Shown here: positions 22,237 to 32,807 of the stretch, one piece after another | Position numbering within the stretch: position 1 is the stretch's first letter | Layout: each line of letters opens with the position of its first letter | Assembly: GCA_023846275.1 (NCBI GenBank) | Contig: JAIUJO010000570.1 | Location: 1 to 64,000, forward strand | Reading direction: 5' to 3' | Origin: Vanilla planifolia | Taxonomy: Eukaryota; Streptophyta; Magnoliopsida; Asparagales; Orchidaceae | DNA: 64,000 nucleotides | Notes under the pieces: generated by a model | Databases searched by the model: none | The model's input: only the letters and a program-made list of their open reading frames with translations | What the model was told of the DNA's origin: nothing | Position numbers and translations under genes: made by a program

Positions 22237-22310
22237 GGTCTGCTAAGAAAATCAGCAACAATATTAGTAAAACCAAGAATATATTTAACATTGTAAGAAA
22301 ATATTTCAAT
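22233..22310 (-). pseudogene. RNase H tail, copy G
   Basis: The last ~25 codons of ORF3 (YNVKYILGFTNIVADFLSRP) remain, including the last RNase H aspartate in VADFLSR. It is cut abruptly at 22,310 and followed by promoter-proximal sequence of copy H, another deletion junction. Confidence 0.8.
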
Positions 22311-22417
22311 ACCGTACTTCATTTATTGGCCTTTGCTGTAGCTGAAAATTTTTTTTATATGCTTCTGTAGGTGTTGAAAATTGTTTGTAAAGTGATTTTT
22401 TATGGTCCCATCATGCT
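22311..22417 (-). other. Truncated post-ORF4 segment, copy H
   Basis: About 107 bp between the G/H junction and the ORF4 stop. It holds the AWWDHKKSLY frame remnant. The promoter repeats and TATA box expected beyond it are missing. Confidence 0.7.
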
Positions 22418-23872
22418 TCAATCTGTGAGGGCCAAAGCTTCCATTGTTTCTTCATCCAATTCATTGCTTTCTGAATTGTATTCCGTGCGAGTAGCAAAGA
22501 TTTCTTCTTTAGTTGCTTGTCCTATTTTTCCCAATTTAATCTTTCTCAGAAACATTTGTATTTTCTTTCCTTTCTGAGCTAAATCTTCAGCCTCGTTGGC
22601 TAAAGTGTCTAGGAAACAGACTGTTTTTCCACAATGAATTTGTTTGGCTAGATATTTAGAATTGAAATCTAGCTTCTGAAAAAAGTCTGTAGCAGCATAC
22701 TATCGAGCTTCTTCTTCATTGAATAAGCTTGGTTTGAATTCTTCAAGTATTAGTGGAGTATCTGAATGTCTTACGAGCATCCATAACTGAATTGAAGAGT
22801 ATAAATTGATATACTCTCGTTCTTCCCAGATAGTCCATATGCGAAAAACAAAAATTGTTGAGAATTTGGTGGAGTAAAGATTCAGGCTATTCTTGGAAAT
22901 GTTTGGAATAAAGCCTGTATAATCTTCTGGTTGTCTAGTATTAATATAGACTTCATGTACTAGTCCTTTTTTGAGATGGACTTGGTATTTGAGAATCTCA
23001 TTGAAGCAAGCTATTATTCTAGGCCTTTCAGTAGTAGAATAAAAAACTTCTTGATTGAGGAACAATTGCTTTATGTTTGTTTCCTCAAGTTGCTTAAAGA
23101 ATAAAAGCAACTTTTCTTCCTCCAAAATATTTTGCTGATATAGCTGAAGCATTTCCTGAATAGTAACTTCAGCCTCTAATTTTCTCGTTTCTTCAGTCTT
23201 TATATTGAACAGATGTAATAAGGATAAGAAATCCTTAATACGAAAATGAATCAGATCAGAAGTATGGCTGCTAGGGAATAGTTCTGAGAATGATTCAATC
23301 GACGAAAGCTGTTGTTCAAACTTTTGCAAAGAGGAAGACTGAGTTGTTGTAGATCTGGACAATAATAATTCTAGGGTCTTCTTATAGTTTTCTTCTTGAT
23401 TGGTCTGTTGGACCATTGTTTGTTTTAGGCTCAAGTAACCTTTCTCAATTTGTGTTAGCCAATCATTTGCTGATCACCAATCATTAGCTTGTAAAGCATG
23501 GAAGCATCCATTAATTTTCTCAAAGAAAGATGGATCTGATTCTTTGAGAGCTTTGTTATACCATTCTTTTGCCATAGTAGAGGCAAACGTCTTTCCTTTT
23601 TCGAGAGTGCCATAAGAACTGATTTTCTGTTTAATCAAAACTTTAGCTGGTTGAGCTTGATCTTTCCCTTGTTGGGTTTGGGATTTTAAATCAACCTTTT
23701 GTGTTTTTGATGCCTGTTGGGCATGAGAAGTTTCTTCCTTTTTGTTTTAGGCAGAGGTCTCTACTTCGGCCTTTTGGGCCTTTGCCTTCTAAGGGAGAAT
23801 TTCAGTAAATTCTCCTGCCCTTTTCATTTTTTCTACAAAATCTTTGAGAAATTTAAGATCTTCGTCATTCAT
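22418..23872 (-). pseudogene. ORF4, copy H
   Basis: Full-length span with stops in the N-terminal Lys/Ala/Gln-rich region (near 23,750 and 23,790) and TGG to TAG near 22,700. The middle is open at 22,700-23,434 (244 codons). The start overlaps the ORF3 stop as ATGA. Transactivator position; no recognised domain. Confidence 0.85.
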
Positions 23873-25857
23873 GGTCTGCTAAGAAAATCAGCAACAATAT
23901 TAGTAAAACCAAGAATATATTTAACATTGTAAGAAAATATTTCAAGATATAAAGCAAGGCGTATGCGTCGAAGATTTTCTTCTGGATTATTTGTAGTCTT
24001 TTTTTGTAAGAATTGGGCAACAGATTTATTGTCAGTTTCTATAGTAAATACTCTATGGAGTAAATATATTTTGAGGCTTTTAATGGCTAATTTTATAGCC
24101 AATAATTCTTTATCATAACTAGCATATTTACTTTGGGGTTTTGTAAATTTTCCCAAAGTATATGCTACAATCTCATTTGTATTTGTTACTAATACTCCGG
24201 ACCAGAATAAATTTGAGGCATCTGTTTGTAATATAATTTGTTCATCTTCTGTTGGAAAATGAAGAATTTGCTTTTTTGTAACAAATTCTTTAATTTGTTT
24301 AATTTCTTTTTATTCTTCTAAACTCAAAGAAATAGGGATTTTTTCTGTATTCCAACGACGAGGTTGTTCGTCGTTAATCATTTTGTATTTGGCTTGTTCG
24401 GTTGCCAATTTATTTTGTAAGGCTTTAATTTTGGAAGAAAGTTTAGGTATAAACTTTCGTCCATAGTTTAAGAGTCCTAAAAAACTTTGAAGCTATTTTA
24501 AACTGGTAAAGTTTTCGGGAAACTCTTTAACTTTTGTATATATATGGTCTTGTAATTGTACTTGACCATTTTTTATTTTTTTTCCTAGGAAATCTATTTC
24601 AGTTTTGAATAATTCTATTTTCTTTAGACTCAAAATAATAAAATGGTTTAGCATTATTTAGATAACATGTAAAAGGTGATCTTTATGTTCTTAATCTATT
24701 TGAGAAAAAACAAGTATATCGTCTATGTAAGCGACGACATAAGGTAAATGTCCAAAAATAGAATTAATCCATTTCTGGAATATTTGAAGTGCATTTTTTA
24801 ATCCAAATGGCATAACTAACCATTCAAAATGCCCTTGTGGAGAGCTAAAAGCTGTTAATTCAATTGATTCTTGGTTTGCAAGTTTCATTTGCCAAAATCC
24901 TGATTTGGCATCAAATTTTCTATAGTAATTAGCACCTTGAATTTGTTTGATTAGGTGCTCAACAGTTGGTATAAAATAACCATCAAATTTTTTGCAAGAG
25001 TTTAACTTGCGATAATTGATGACCATTCGGGCCTTATCACGTTTTATTTCTACGTGATTTCGTACTATAAATGCTGGAGAAGAATGTGAGCTGTGGCTCT
25101 TTTGTATTAATTTTAAATTTAACAATTCCTGTATTTGACTGTTAAATTTTTATTTGTCTATTCGAGATATCATTATACTATTGACTCGTATATTGGTATT
25201 CTGATATTGTTCTAAGAGTTCAATAGAGTAATAGCAAGGAGATTTCTCAAACCATTTTAGAGGGTTATTGGAATATAAAGGTTCTAAGAGTTTGTGAATG
25301 GTTTCATCAAAATGGGTTGCATTTGGAAGGTTATATGTATAGATTGGATGAATAGGAGGATTGGTATCGATGAAGGTATTGGTATCGATGAGAGTGGTTT
25401 TGGGTTTTTCACCACGTTGGGCTGCAGAAACATAAGGGGCAATGCAGGTAGGAAGATGGATACGAGAAATAACGTGTTCATCGAAGTCAAAGAAATGGGT
25501 ATTGAAAGGAGTAAAATGGCGAAGATTGTCAAGCCCAAGTAAACAATCAATATTGATGTCTAATGGTAATAATGCAAAGTTAAAAGTATAAGTATGAGGA
25601 TTGTTGTAAATAGTTAGTATAGAGATGTTGAGGTTTGCTACTTTATGGGTAACAGGGACTTGTTTTCCCATAAAATCAGTTAGTGTTGTTTTGCTTTCTA
25701 AAGGAAGCCAAAATTACTTAGGAATAAAGATTTGCTGAAGTAAACTAGCTTCAGCACCAGTGTCTGCTAAAGCATGAAGTGTCACATCCTCATAATTAGG
25801 AAGATGTATAGTAATAGGAAGATATATATGCAATTGAGCTTTCTTCTTTAAATTCAT
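23869..25857 (-). pseudogene. ORF3, copy H (protease-RT-RNase H)
   Basis: Complete span. The start MNLKKKAQ follows the ORF2 TAA directly. The protease catalytic DTG is at ~25,755-25,765, with CAA to TAA just downstream (~25,713). RT has KFDAKSGFWQMKLAN and YIDDILVFS (~24,700-24,730) and is open at 24,691-25,125, closed by a stop after FSQID. RNase H has CAA to TAA near 24,311 and is open at the C-terminus. Several residues are private to this copy (ANYYRKFDAKS, NLFWSG). Confidence 0.9.
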
Positions 25858-28800
25858 TTAAGGAGGAGTAATAGATTTTTTATTTTCAAGAAGTCACAAG
25901 GTACGACCTTCGACTGGATCTTGTACCGGAATATGAAAGCTTGGTCTTGCTTCCAGAGGTTCAGATGTTTCTCCTTCTTCATAATGTCTTGGAAGACTTA
26001 TCGAAGAAGAGATACAATTGATAGGATTTTTTGTAAAGGTAGAAATTGTATTGCCAGAAGCAATAAAATATTCTACTGGTATTTGAACTTTTGGTTTCAA
26101 GGTTTTTACAAAAAGTTGGATATCATTATCTAGCTTAAGATGTCGAATGTCCACGACCTTTGGTTGGATTGTTTTTCCAATCCCAACATTGAATAATTTT
26201 ACAAAATTGTTTGGGGTGATGGATCTAAATGTGGAAGTATCATTTAGAGCCATACAGTGTTCCCATTGTATACCTAGGATTTTTGATCCAGGTAGTAATT
26301 GTATTCCTACAAGTCTTTTCAACATTTTGGTCATCTAGACTTATACAAAAATCAGGGTGAATATTTATTCCAAATAATCTATTAGCAAGATTGGATTTGG
26401 CTCCTCCAATTATGCTACTAACTGGTTTATTAATGATTCGTTCGTCCATACAAACGATCATTATTGGTGTATCTATTCCACTACGAAATAGAACAGTTAT
26501 TTTTAATTGGATCATACCTATGTGTAGGTATTTCATTTTTGGGTATTTTCTTTTCAGCTTTTCTAATTTGCTTTTGTTAAGAAGACTGATGGATGTTAAC
26601 TCATCATCTCCTTTTAATTCTATATTTCCTTGCATACGCTCAAAAATATAAGTGTGTTTATTGAGAAAGCAAGATTTAAAAGAAGGGGCTTTATAAATCT
26701 CATTCTTTTCTCCATGAGGTATTGCCTCTTTTAGTTTTTCTAAGTCTTCATCCGTGATTTCAAATTGTTCTCCTACACTATCATGTAGGTCTGTTGTATT
26801 TATTTCCTCAGAAGTAAGTGTATTCATATTGACCCGAAATTCTCAATATTTTTCGGAATTCTCTGAATCATCTGTGGCTGTTTCAAATGTGATGATGGGA
26901 AAATCTTCATATTTATGGATAACTAGTGTTCCGATAGCATCGTTTGGTCTGATTAAATAATCCCAATCTTCCAGACTGGTATTTTTAATCAAGATTGTTG
27001 GTGCTTGATATGTCATGGGTTCAGTTATCCCATGAGTGATGAAGATATTTTCCTTGGCATGATATGGGATATTATGTAGTATCCCATAGTATCCAAATGG
27101 TATTAAAATGATTATATCTAATGTTATCTCTGTAGTTCGATAACGCTTAAGTCTAAGAATTTTTCCCATGTAGATTGTATATCCTGGTGAGGATATTTTT
27201 TCCTTTTTGGGAAGTTTTAGAGACGGTAATAAAGGAATAACCTTTATTTGTGTCAATGTTTTGTTTATTGTAATCATATTTATTTTTAGTTTGTCAAAAT
27301 CTTTTAATGGTTTATCTAAAGGTTGTTCCGATTCAGACTCTGTGGAGTCAGATTCAGACTCTGTGGAGTCAGATTCAGACTCTGTGGAGTCAGATTCAGA
27401 CTCTGTGGAGTCGTAATAAGATGTAATTTCATAGACAAAATTGTCATCAGAAATTTCATCAATTGTTCCAATGTTGATGGAGTATTCCTCTATATTAGGA
27501 ATAATAACTCTTTTGATGTTCACTGGGCATTCATTTGCATAATGTCCCTCTTTGTTACATTTAAAACATCTACAATGTTTTTTACCTTTCTTTTTATTAT
27601 ATTTTTTGATAAACTTCTTTTTCCTAAACCTTTGTTCTTTTCTAAATTCGGGTTTCCATTTTCTTTTAGAAATTTTATATCTTGGACTTCGTTTCTTTTT
27701 ATAAGTTTTAAAAGCATATGTCCTCCAATCATAAACGGGTGGACAACCATAAATATAATTTAAATCTTCTGAGAATTTTGAGCAACAGTTGTAACCTATT
27801 TTAGAAGATTTTAAGTTTCTACTCATTTCCTTTTTGAGCAGAAGTATTTTCGTAGATCTTTTCCATAGATTCTGCACATGCGTTTCTAAGCATTCCTGTG
27901 TTGTGTTGTCTAAGAGTTCCTCTAGATGTTAACAACTCTTTGTATTTTGTAGATATTATATTGTTCCAAGGAAAGGGTATTTTAGAAAAAAACCCTTGTA
28001 TCCAAAACTCTTGTTGAGGAGTTTCATTTAGATGATAAATATATCCTATGTATGTAGAAACAAATTCATCTAACATGCATATGTCACATAATTTCATTTT
28101 ATGAAGTTTTTCTTCATAGTTTAGGTTTTCACTCCATTCTGATCCAATAAAATCAGTAACTAGTAGTGAAACCAGCATTTCTATTGCAGTTTGTTTATCT
28201 GTTTGTTGTAAGATTTTTTGACATTCGTCTTTATTATTTCTTTCGAAATTTGTTAACCAAGATAGGGAATTTCCTTCCCAGTATGATGTAGCGAATTGTA
28301 TATATTCTGAAACATTCATAGTAGGAGGGAGCATAAATATAGTTCTTTTTATTTTTTGAGTCCATTCTATACAATAGTCTTTAACTCTTTTATATGGTAT
28401 AGCATCTATGCTTAAAGTGAGTCCCCAAGTAGAGGAGTCTCTCTTTTCTACTAAGTGACGATTTTTATTTTTATGGTATGTACGCCAATCTGAGCGTTTA
28501 CCATAATTTAACATGGATGAATATGAAGGAGTAGTATGAACTTGTTCCATATTATCTCCTTGAGATTCTTGCATGTTCACTTCGGGTGAATGTGTTTGTG
28601 GACTATAACCATGAGGACCAGGGAGATAGAGAGTACTTCTACTACTTTTTCCTCTTTCCATCCTAATGTTATAATCATTTTCTGATTGGTTTCTATAAAA
28701 ATCTATAACTTCATGATTTTGTTCATAGAAGTTATAAAGTTTTTCACTAGTAATTTCTCTAGTGAGTTCTTTTTGTTGAAGTTCTAAGAACTCAAAGTAA

Positions 28801-28859
28801 AAGGATTTATCTAATTTTTTTAAATCCATAATAAAGTCTGTGCATTTTAATTTAACCAT
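25858..28859 (-). pseudogene. ORF2, copy H (coat, zinc knuckle, dUTPase-like, movement)
   Basis: A full-span ~1,000-codon gene. The coat protein (27,819-28,859) is open for 346 codons until an extra A in an A-run near 27,830 shifts the frame. The basic region and zinc knuckle follow (27,529-27,570). Four DSTESES repeats lie at ~27,325-27,415, the most of any copy. The dUTPase-like domain (~26,950-27,220) is followed by CGA to TGA near 26,850. The movement protein (25,858-26,650) carries the same 20-nt deletion as copy D near 26,307. The A insertion and the CGA to TGA change are shared with copy L. Confidence 0.9.
27323..27415 (-). repeat. Acidic DSTESES minisatellite, four units (copy H)
   Basis: A 21-nt unit encoding the heptapeptide DSTESES is repeated in tandem between the zinc knuckle and the dUTPase-like domain. 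Copy number varies: about 4 here, 3 in B, J and L, 2 in D and I. The repeat keeps the frame and gives an acidic flexible linker. Confidence 0.85.
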
Positions 28860-29293
28860 TATTGTTTGGTTAGTTTTGTTTCAACATAATAGAACTTAGA
28901 TGTATTATTATGTTTTTGTTCTAAATTCTGAATTTTATCTTTGATCTCTTTTAATAGATCAACGATGAAATTCAATATTCCTACTATGGTAGGGTCATTT
29001 CCAACTGTGGTTGGTATATGGATTATATGTTCATATTCCTGGATGTTTTCAGTAATATGACACTTCTAAATGTTATCAGGAATCAGTATGTTTTTCATTT
29101 TGAGTAGATGTTTATGTTTTCTTAGTACTAGATAAGTTTGTAAGATGAGTTTTGATTTTTTAAGAGGCTTGTTCTTCTTTTGTATTATATTTTTATTTTG
29201 ACCCACTATTTTACGGCTACATCTACCCTTCCAAAACCGCAAGGTTCCCGTGGCTTTCTGGGGGAAGTTAGGGATTCTTACAAAGACCACCAT
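28859..29293 (-). pseudogene. ORF1, copy H (nonsense)
   Basis: The 144-codon gene is interrupted at codon ~76 (TAC to TAG, just after PDNI) near 29,068. The N-terminal half is open at 29,066-29,293. TAATG overlap with ORF2. Confidence 0.85.
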
Positions 29294-29501
29294 CCCTAGT
29301 AGACTGCTACATAAAATAGGAGCACAGCTATGGTTCGTTTCCTACTCCATAGCGTAAAGAAAGATAATACAAAAAAGAAGAAGAATCTTAAAACAAACTA
29401 ACTCATTGTACAAACAAATCATTTAATAAGAAAACATAAACAAAAGCTTACTTAAACATAAAGTTTATTTCATAAAAACTTACAATATAACGTGAGCACA
29501 A
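29294..29501 (-). other. 5' leader, copy H
   Basis: Non-coding leader between PBS and ORF1, ~208 nt, colinear with the other copies but slightly shorter (a piece near 29,450 is missing). Confidence 0.7.
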
Positions 29502-29514
29502 GGCTCTGATACCA
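29502..29514 (-). other. tRNA-Met primer-binding site, copy H
   Basis: The minus strand reads TGGTATCAGAGCC, a perfect 13-nt match to the plant initiator tRNA-Met primer site used by caulimovirids, followed by TTGTGCTCAC as in other copies. Confidence 0.9.
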
Positions 29515-30021
29515 GTTTGCAGCACGACACCAAGCTTATTAGCTTTTTACAAAAACACTCCAAAGTAATTTACAAGAGTGGAGGTTTACAATAGTGGAGG
29601 TAAGAAAAGAGAGTAGAGTGGAGATAGAAAGTAGAAAGCAGAAAGCAGAAAGAAAGAAAGCTGGAATTCTTCTGTTTTTTTTGCTCTGGAGAGTGTCTAA
29701 ATTTATAGACCAGGCTTGCTTTGGTTAGAAGCAAAAGAAAGGACCATTTCCTGTAGATATTGCTTCTTATAATTGCTCAACCCTGTTGCATTTTACTGTT
29801 CATCGTACACTGTTCACTGTTCATCGTACACTGTTTACTGTTCATCGGACACTGTTCACTGTATATCGTATACTGTTCACTGTAGATCATACACTATTAC
29901 TGTTCACTGTAGATCGTACTTCATTTATTGGCCTTTGCTGTAGCTGAAAATTTTTTTTTTGAATGCTTCTGAAGGTGTTGAAAAGTGTTTGTAAAGTGAT
30001 TTTTTATGGTCCCACCATGCT
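29515..30021 (-). promoter_or_regulatory. Viral promoter region between copies I and H
   Basis: TATAAAT at 29,701-29,707 lies ~190 nt from the PBS. The repeat field (about 29,795-29,920) has around six degenerate 21-nt units with core ACAGTGAACAGT. The AWWDHKKSLY frame region lies between the repeats and the ORF4 stop. Confidence 0.75.
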
Positions 30022-30593
30022 TCAATCTGTGAGGGCCAAAGCTTCCATTATTTCTTCATCCAATTCATTGTTTTCTGAATTGTATTCCGTGCGAGTAGCA
30101 AAGAATACTTCTTTAACTGCTTGTCTTATTTTTCCCAATTTAATCTTTCTCAGAAACATTTGTATTTTCTTTCCTTTCTGAGCTAAATCTTCAGCCTCGT
30201 TGGCTAAAGTGTCTAGGAAAGAGACTGTTTTCCCACAATGAATTTGTTTGGCTCGATATTTAGAATTGAAATCTAGCTTTTGAAAAAAGTCTGTAGCAAC
30301 ATACCATCGAGCTTCTTCTTCATTGAATAAGCTTGGTTTGAATTCTTCAAGTATTGGTGGAGTATCTGAATATCTTACAAGCATCCATAACTGAATTGAA
30401 GAGTATAAATTGATATACTCTCGTTCTTCCGAGATAGTCCATATGCGAAAAACAAAAATTATTGAGAATTTGGTGGAGTAAAGATTCACGCTATTCTTGC
30501 AAATGTCTAGAATAAAGCCTGTATAATCTTCTGACTGTCTAGTATTAATATAGACTTCATGTACTAGTCCTTTTCTGAGATGGACTTGGTATT
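30022..30593 (-). pseudogene. ORF4 C-terminal fragment, copy I
   Basis: Only the C-terminal ~190 codons (from YQVHLRKG to LALTD) remain. At ~30,591-30,596 the sequence jumps into RNase H with TTTG microhomology, so the ORF4 N-terminus and the RNase H C-terminus are deleted (roughly 1.3 kb). A stop near 30,490 (SLN to VN* region) breaks it further; 30,022-30,489 is open. Confidence 0.85.
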
Positions 30594-32309
30594 TGTAAAT
30601 TTTCCCGAAGTATATGCTACAATCTCATTTGTATTTGTTACTAAGACTCCGGACTAGAATAAATCTGAGGCATCTGTTTGTAATATAATTTGTTCATCTT
30701 CTGTTGGAAAATGAAGAATTTGCTTTTTTGTAACAAATTCTTTAATTTGTTTAATTTCTTTTTGTTCTTCTAAACTCAAAGAAATAGGGATTTCTTCTGT
30801 ATTCCAACGACGAGGTTGTTCGCCGTTAATCATTTTGTATTTGGCTTGTTCGGTTGCCAATTTATTTTGTAAGGCTTTAATTTTGGAAGAAAGTTTAGGT
30901 ATAAACTTTCGTCCATAGTTTAAGAGTCCTAAAATACTTTGCAGCTGTTTTAAACTGGTAAAGTTTTCGGGAAACCCTTTAACTTTTGTATATATATGGT
31001 CTTGTAATTGTACTTGACCATTTTTTATTTGTTTTCCTAGGAAATCTATTTCAGTTTTGAATAATTCTATTTTCTTTGGACTCAAAATAATACCATGGTT
31101 TACAATTATTTAGATAACATGTAAAAGATGATCTTTATGTTCTTCCTCTATTTGAGAAAAAACAAGTATATCGTCTATGTAAGCGACGACATAAGGTAAA
31201 TGTCCAAAAATAGAATTAATCCATTTCTTGAATATTTGAGGTGCATTTTTTAATCCAAATGGCATAACTAACAATTCAAAATGCCCTTGTGGAAAGCTAA
31301 AAGCTGTTAATTCTATTGATGTTTGGTTTGCAAGTTTGATTTGGCAAAATCCTGATTTGGCATAAAATTTGCTATAATATTTAGCACCTTGGATTTGTTT
31401 GATTAGGTGCTCAGCAGTTGGTATAAAATAACCATCAAATTTTGTGCAAGAGTTTAACTTGCGATAAATGATGACCATTCGGGCCTTACCACGTTTTATT
31501 TCTACGTGATTTCGTACTATAAATGCTGGAGAAGAATGTGAGCTGTGGCTCTTTTGTATTAATTTTAAATTTAACAGTTCCTGTATTTGACTGTTAAATT
31601 CTTGTTTGTCTATTGGAGATACCATTATACTATTAACTCGTATATTGGTATTCTGGTATTGTTCTAAGAGTTCGATAGAACAATAGCGAGGAGATTTGTC
31701 AAACCATTGTAGAGGGTTATTAGAATATAAAGGTTCTAAGAGTTTGTGAATAGTTTCATCAAAAGGGGTTGCATTTGGAAGGTTGTATGTATAGATTGGA
31801 TGAATTGGAGGATTGGTATCGATGAAGGTATTGGTATCTATGAGGGTGGTTTTTGGATTTTCACCACTTTGGGCTGCAGAAAAATAAGGGGCAATGCAGG
31901 CAGGAAGATGGATACGAGGAATAACGTGTCCATCAAAGTCAAATAAATGGGTATTGAAAGGAGTAAAATGGCGAAGATTGTGAAGCCCTAGTAAATAATC
32001 AATATTGAAGTCTAATGGTAATAATGCAAAGTTAAAGATATAAGTAGGAGAGTTGTTGTAAATATCTGGTATAGAGATGTTGAGGTTTGCTACTTTATGG
32101 GTAATAGGGACTTGTTTTCCCATAAAATCGGTTAGTGTTGTTTTGCTTTCTAAAGGAAGCCAAAATTGCTTAGGAATAAAGATTTGCTGAAGTAAACTAG
32201 CTTCACCACCAGTGTCTACTAAAGCATGAAGTGTCACATCTTCATAAGTAGGAAGATGTATAGTAATAGGAAGATATATATGTAATTGAGCTTTCTTCTT
32301 TAAATCCAT
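30594..32309 (-). pseudogene. ORF3, copy I (399-codon open PR-RT with lost catalytic Asp; RNase H truncated)
   Basis: The protease and most of RT form the longest undamaged frame of this gene in the window (31,110-32,309). Two active-site changes are visible. Protease reads VDTGGEASLL (A to G after the DTG). RT motif A reads KFYAKSGFCQI where other copies have KFDAKSGFWQI, so the metal-binding aspartate is replaced by tyrosine. YIDDILVFS (~31,145-31,180) is intact. The frame ends at AAA to TAA near 31,110. RNase H then has TGG to TAG near 30,655 and is cut at 30,594. Confidence 0.9.
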
Positions 32310-32807
32310 TTAAGGAGGAGTAATAGATTTTTTATTTTCAAGAAGTCGCAAGGTACGACCTTCGACTGGATCTTGTACCGGAATATGAAAGCTTGGTCGT
32401 GCTTCCAGAGGTTCAGAAGTTTCTCCTTCTTCATAATGTCTTGGAAGACTTATCGAAGAAGAGATACGATTGATAGGATTTTTTGTAAAGGTAGAAATTG
32501 TATTGCCAGAAGCAATAAAATATTCTACTGGTATTTGAACTTTTGGTTTCAAGGTTTTTACAAAAAGTTGGATATCTATGAGGTTTGCTACTTTATGGGT
32601 AACAGGGACTTGTTTTCCCATAAAATCGGTTAGTGTTGTTTTGCTTTCTAAATGAAGCGAAAATTGCTTAGGAATAAAGATTTGCTGAAGTAAACTAGCT
32701 TCAGCACTAGTGTCTACTAAAGCATGAAGTGTCACATCTTCATAAGTAGGAAGATGTATAGTAATAGGAAGATATATATGTAATTGAGCTTTCTTCTTTA
32801 AATCCAT
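32310..32807 (-). pseudogene. Chimeric open frame: ORF3 start fused to ORF2 C-terminus (copy I tandem duplication)
   Basis: A ~498-bp tandem duplication spans the ORF2/ORF3 boundary. Read from 32,807 it starts as protease (MDLKKKAQ) and at ~32,575 switches in frame to the movement-protein C-terminal region (IQLFVKTLKPK), ending at the ORF2 stop, after which ORF3 starts again at 32,309. The protease triad reads DTS instead of DTG. The 165-codon fusion is open, but it is a by-product of duplication with no evidence of function. Confidence 0.85.

Noticed and set aside
32310-32807. Novel protease-movement fusion gene
   Set aside because: Only a by-product of a tandem duplication, with the catalytic DTG changed to DTS and the normal ORF3 start immediately after.
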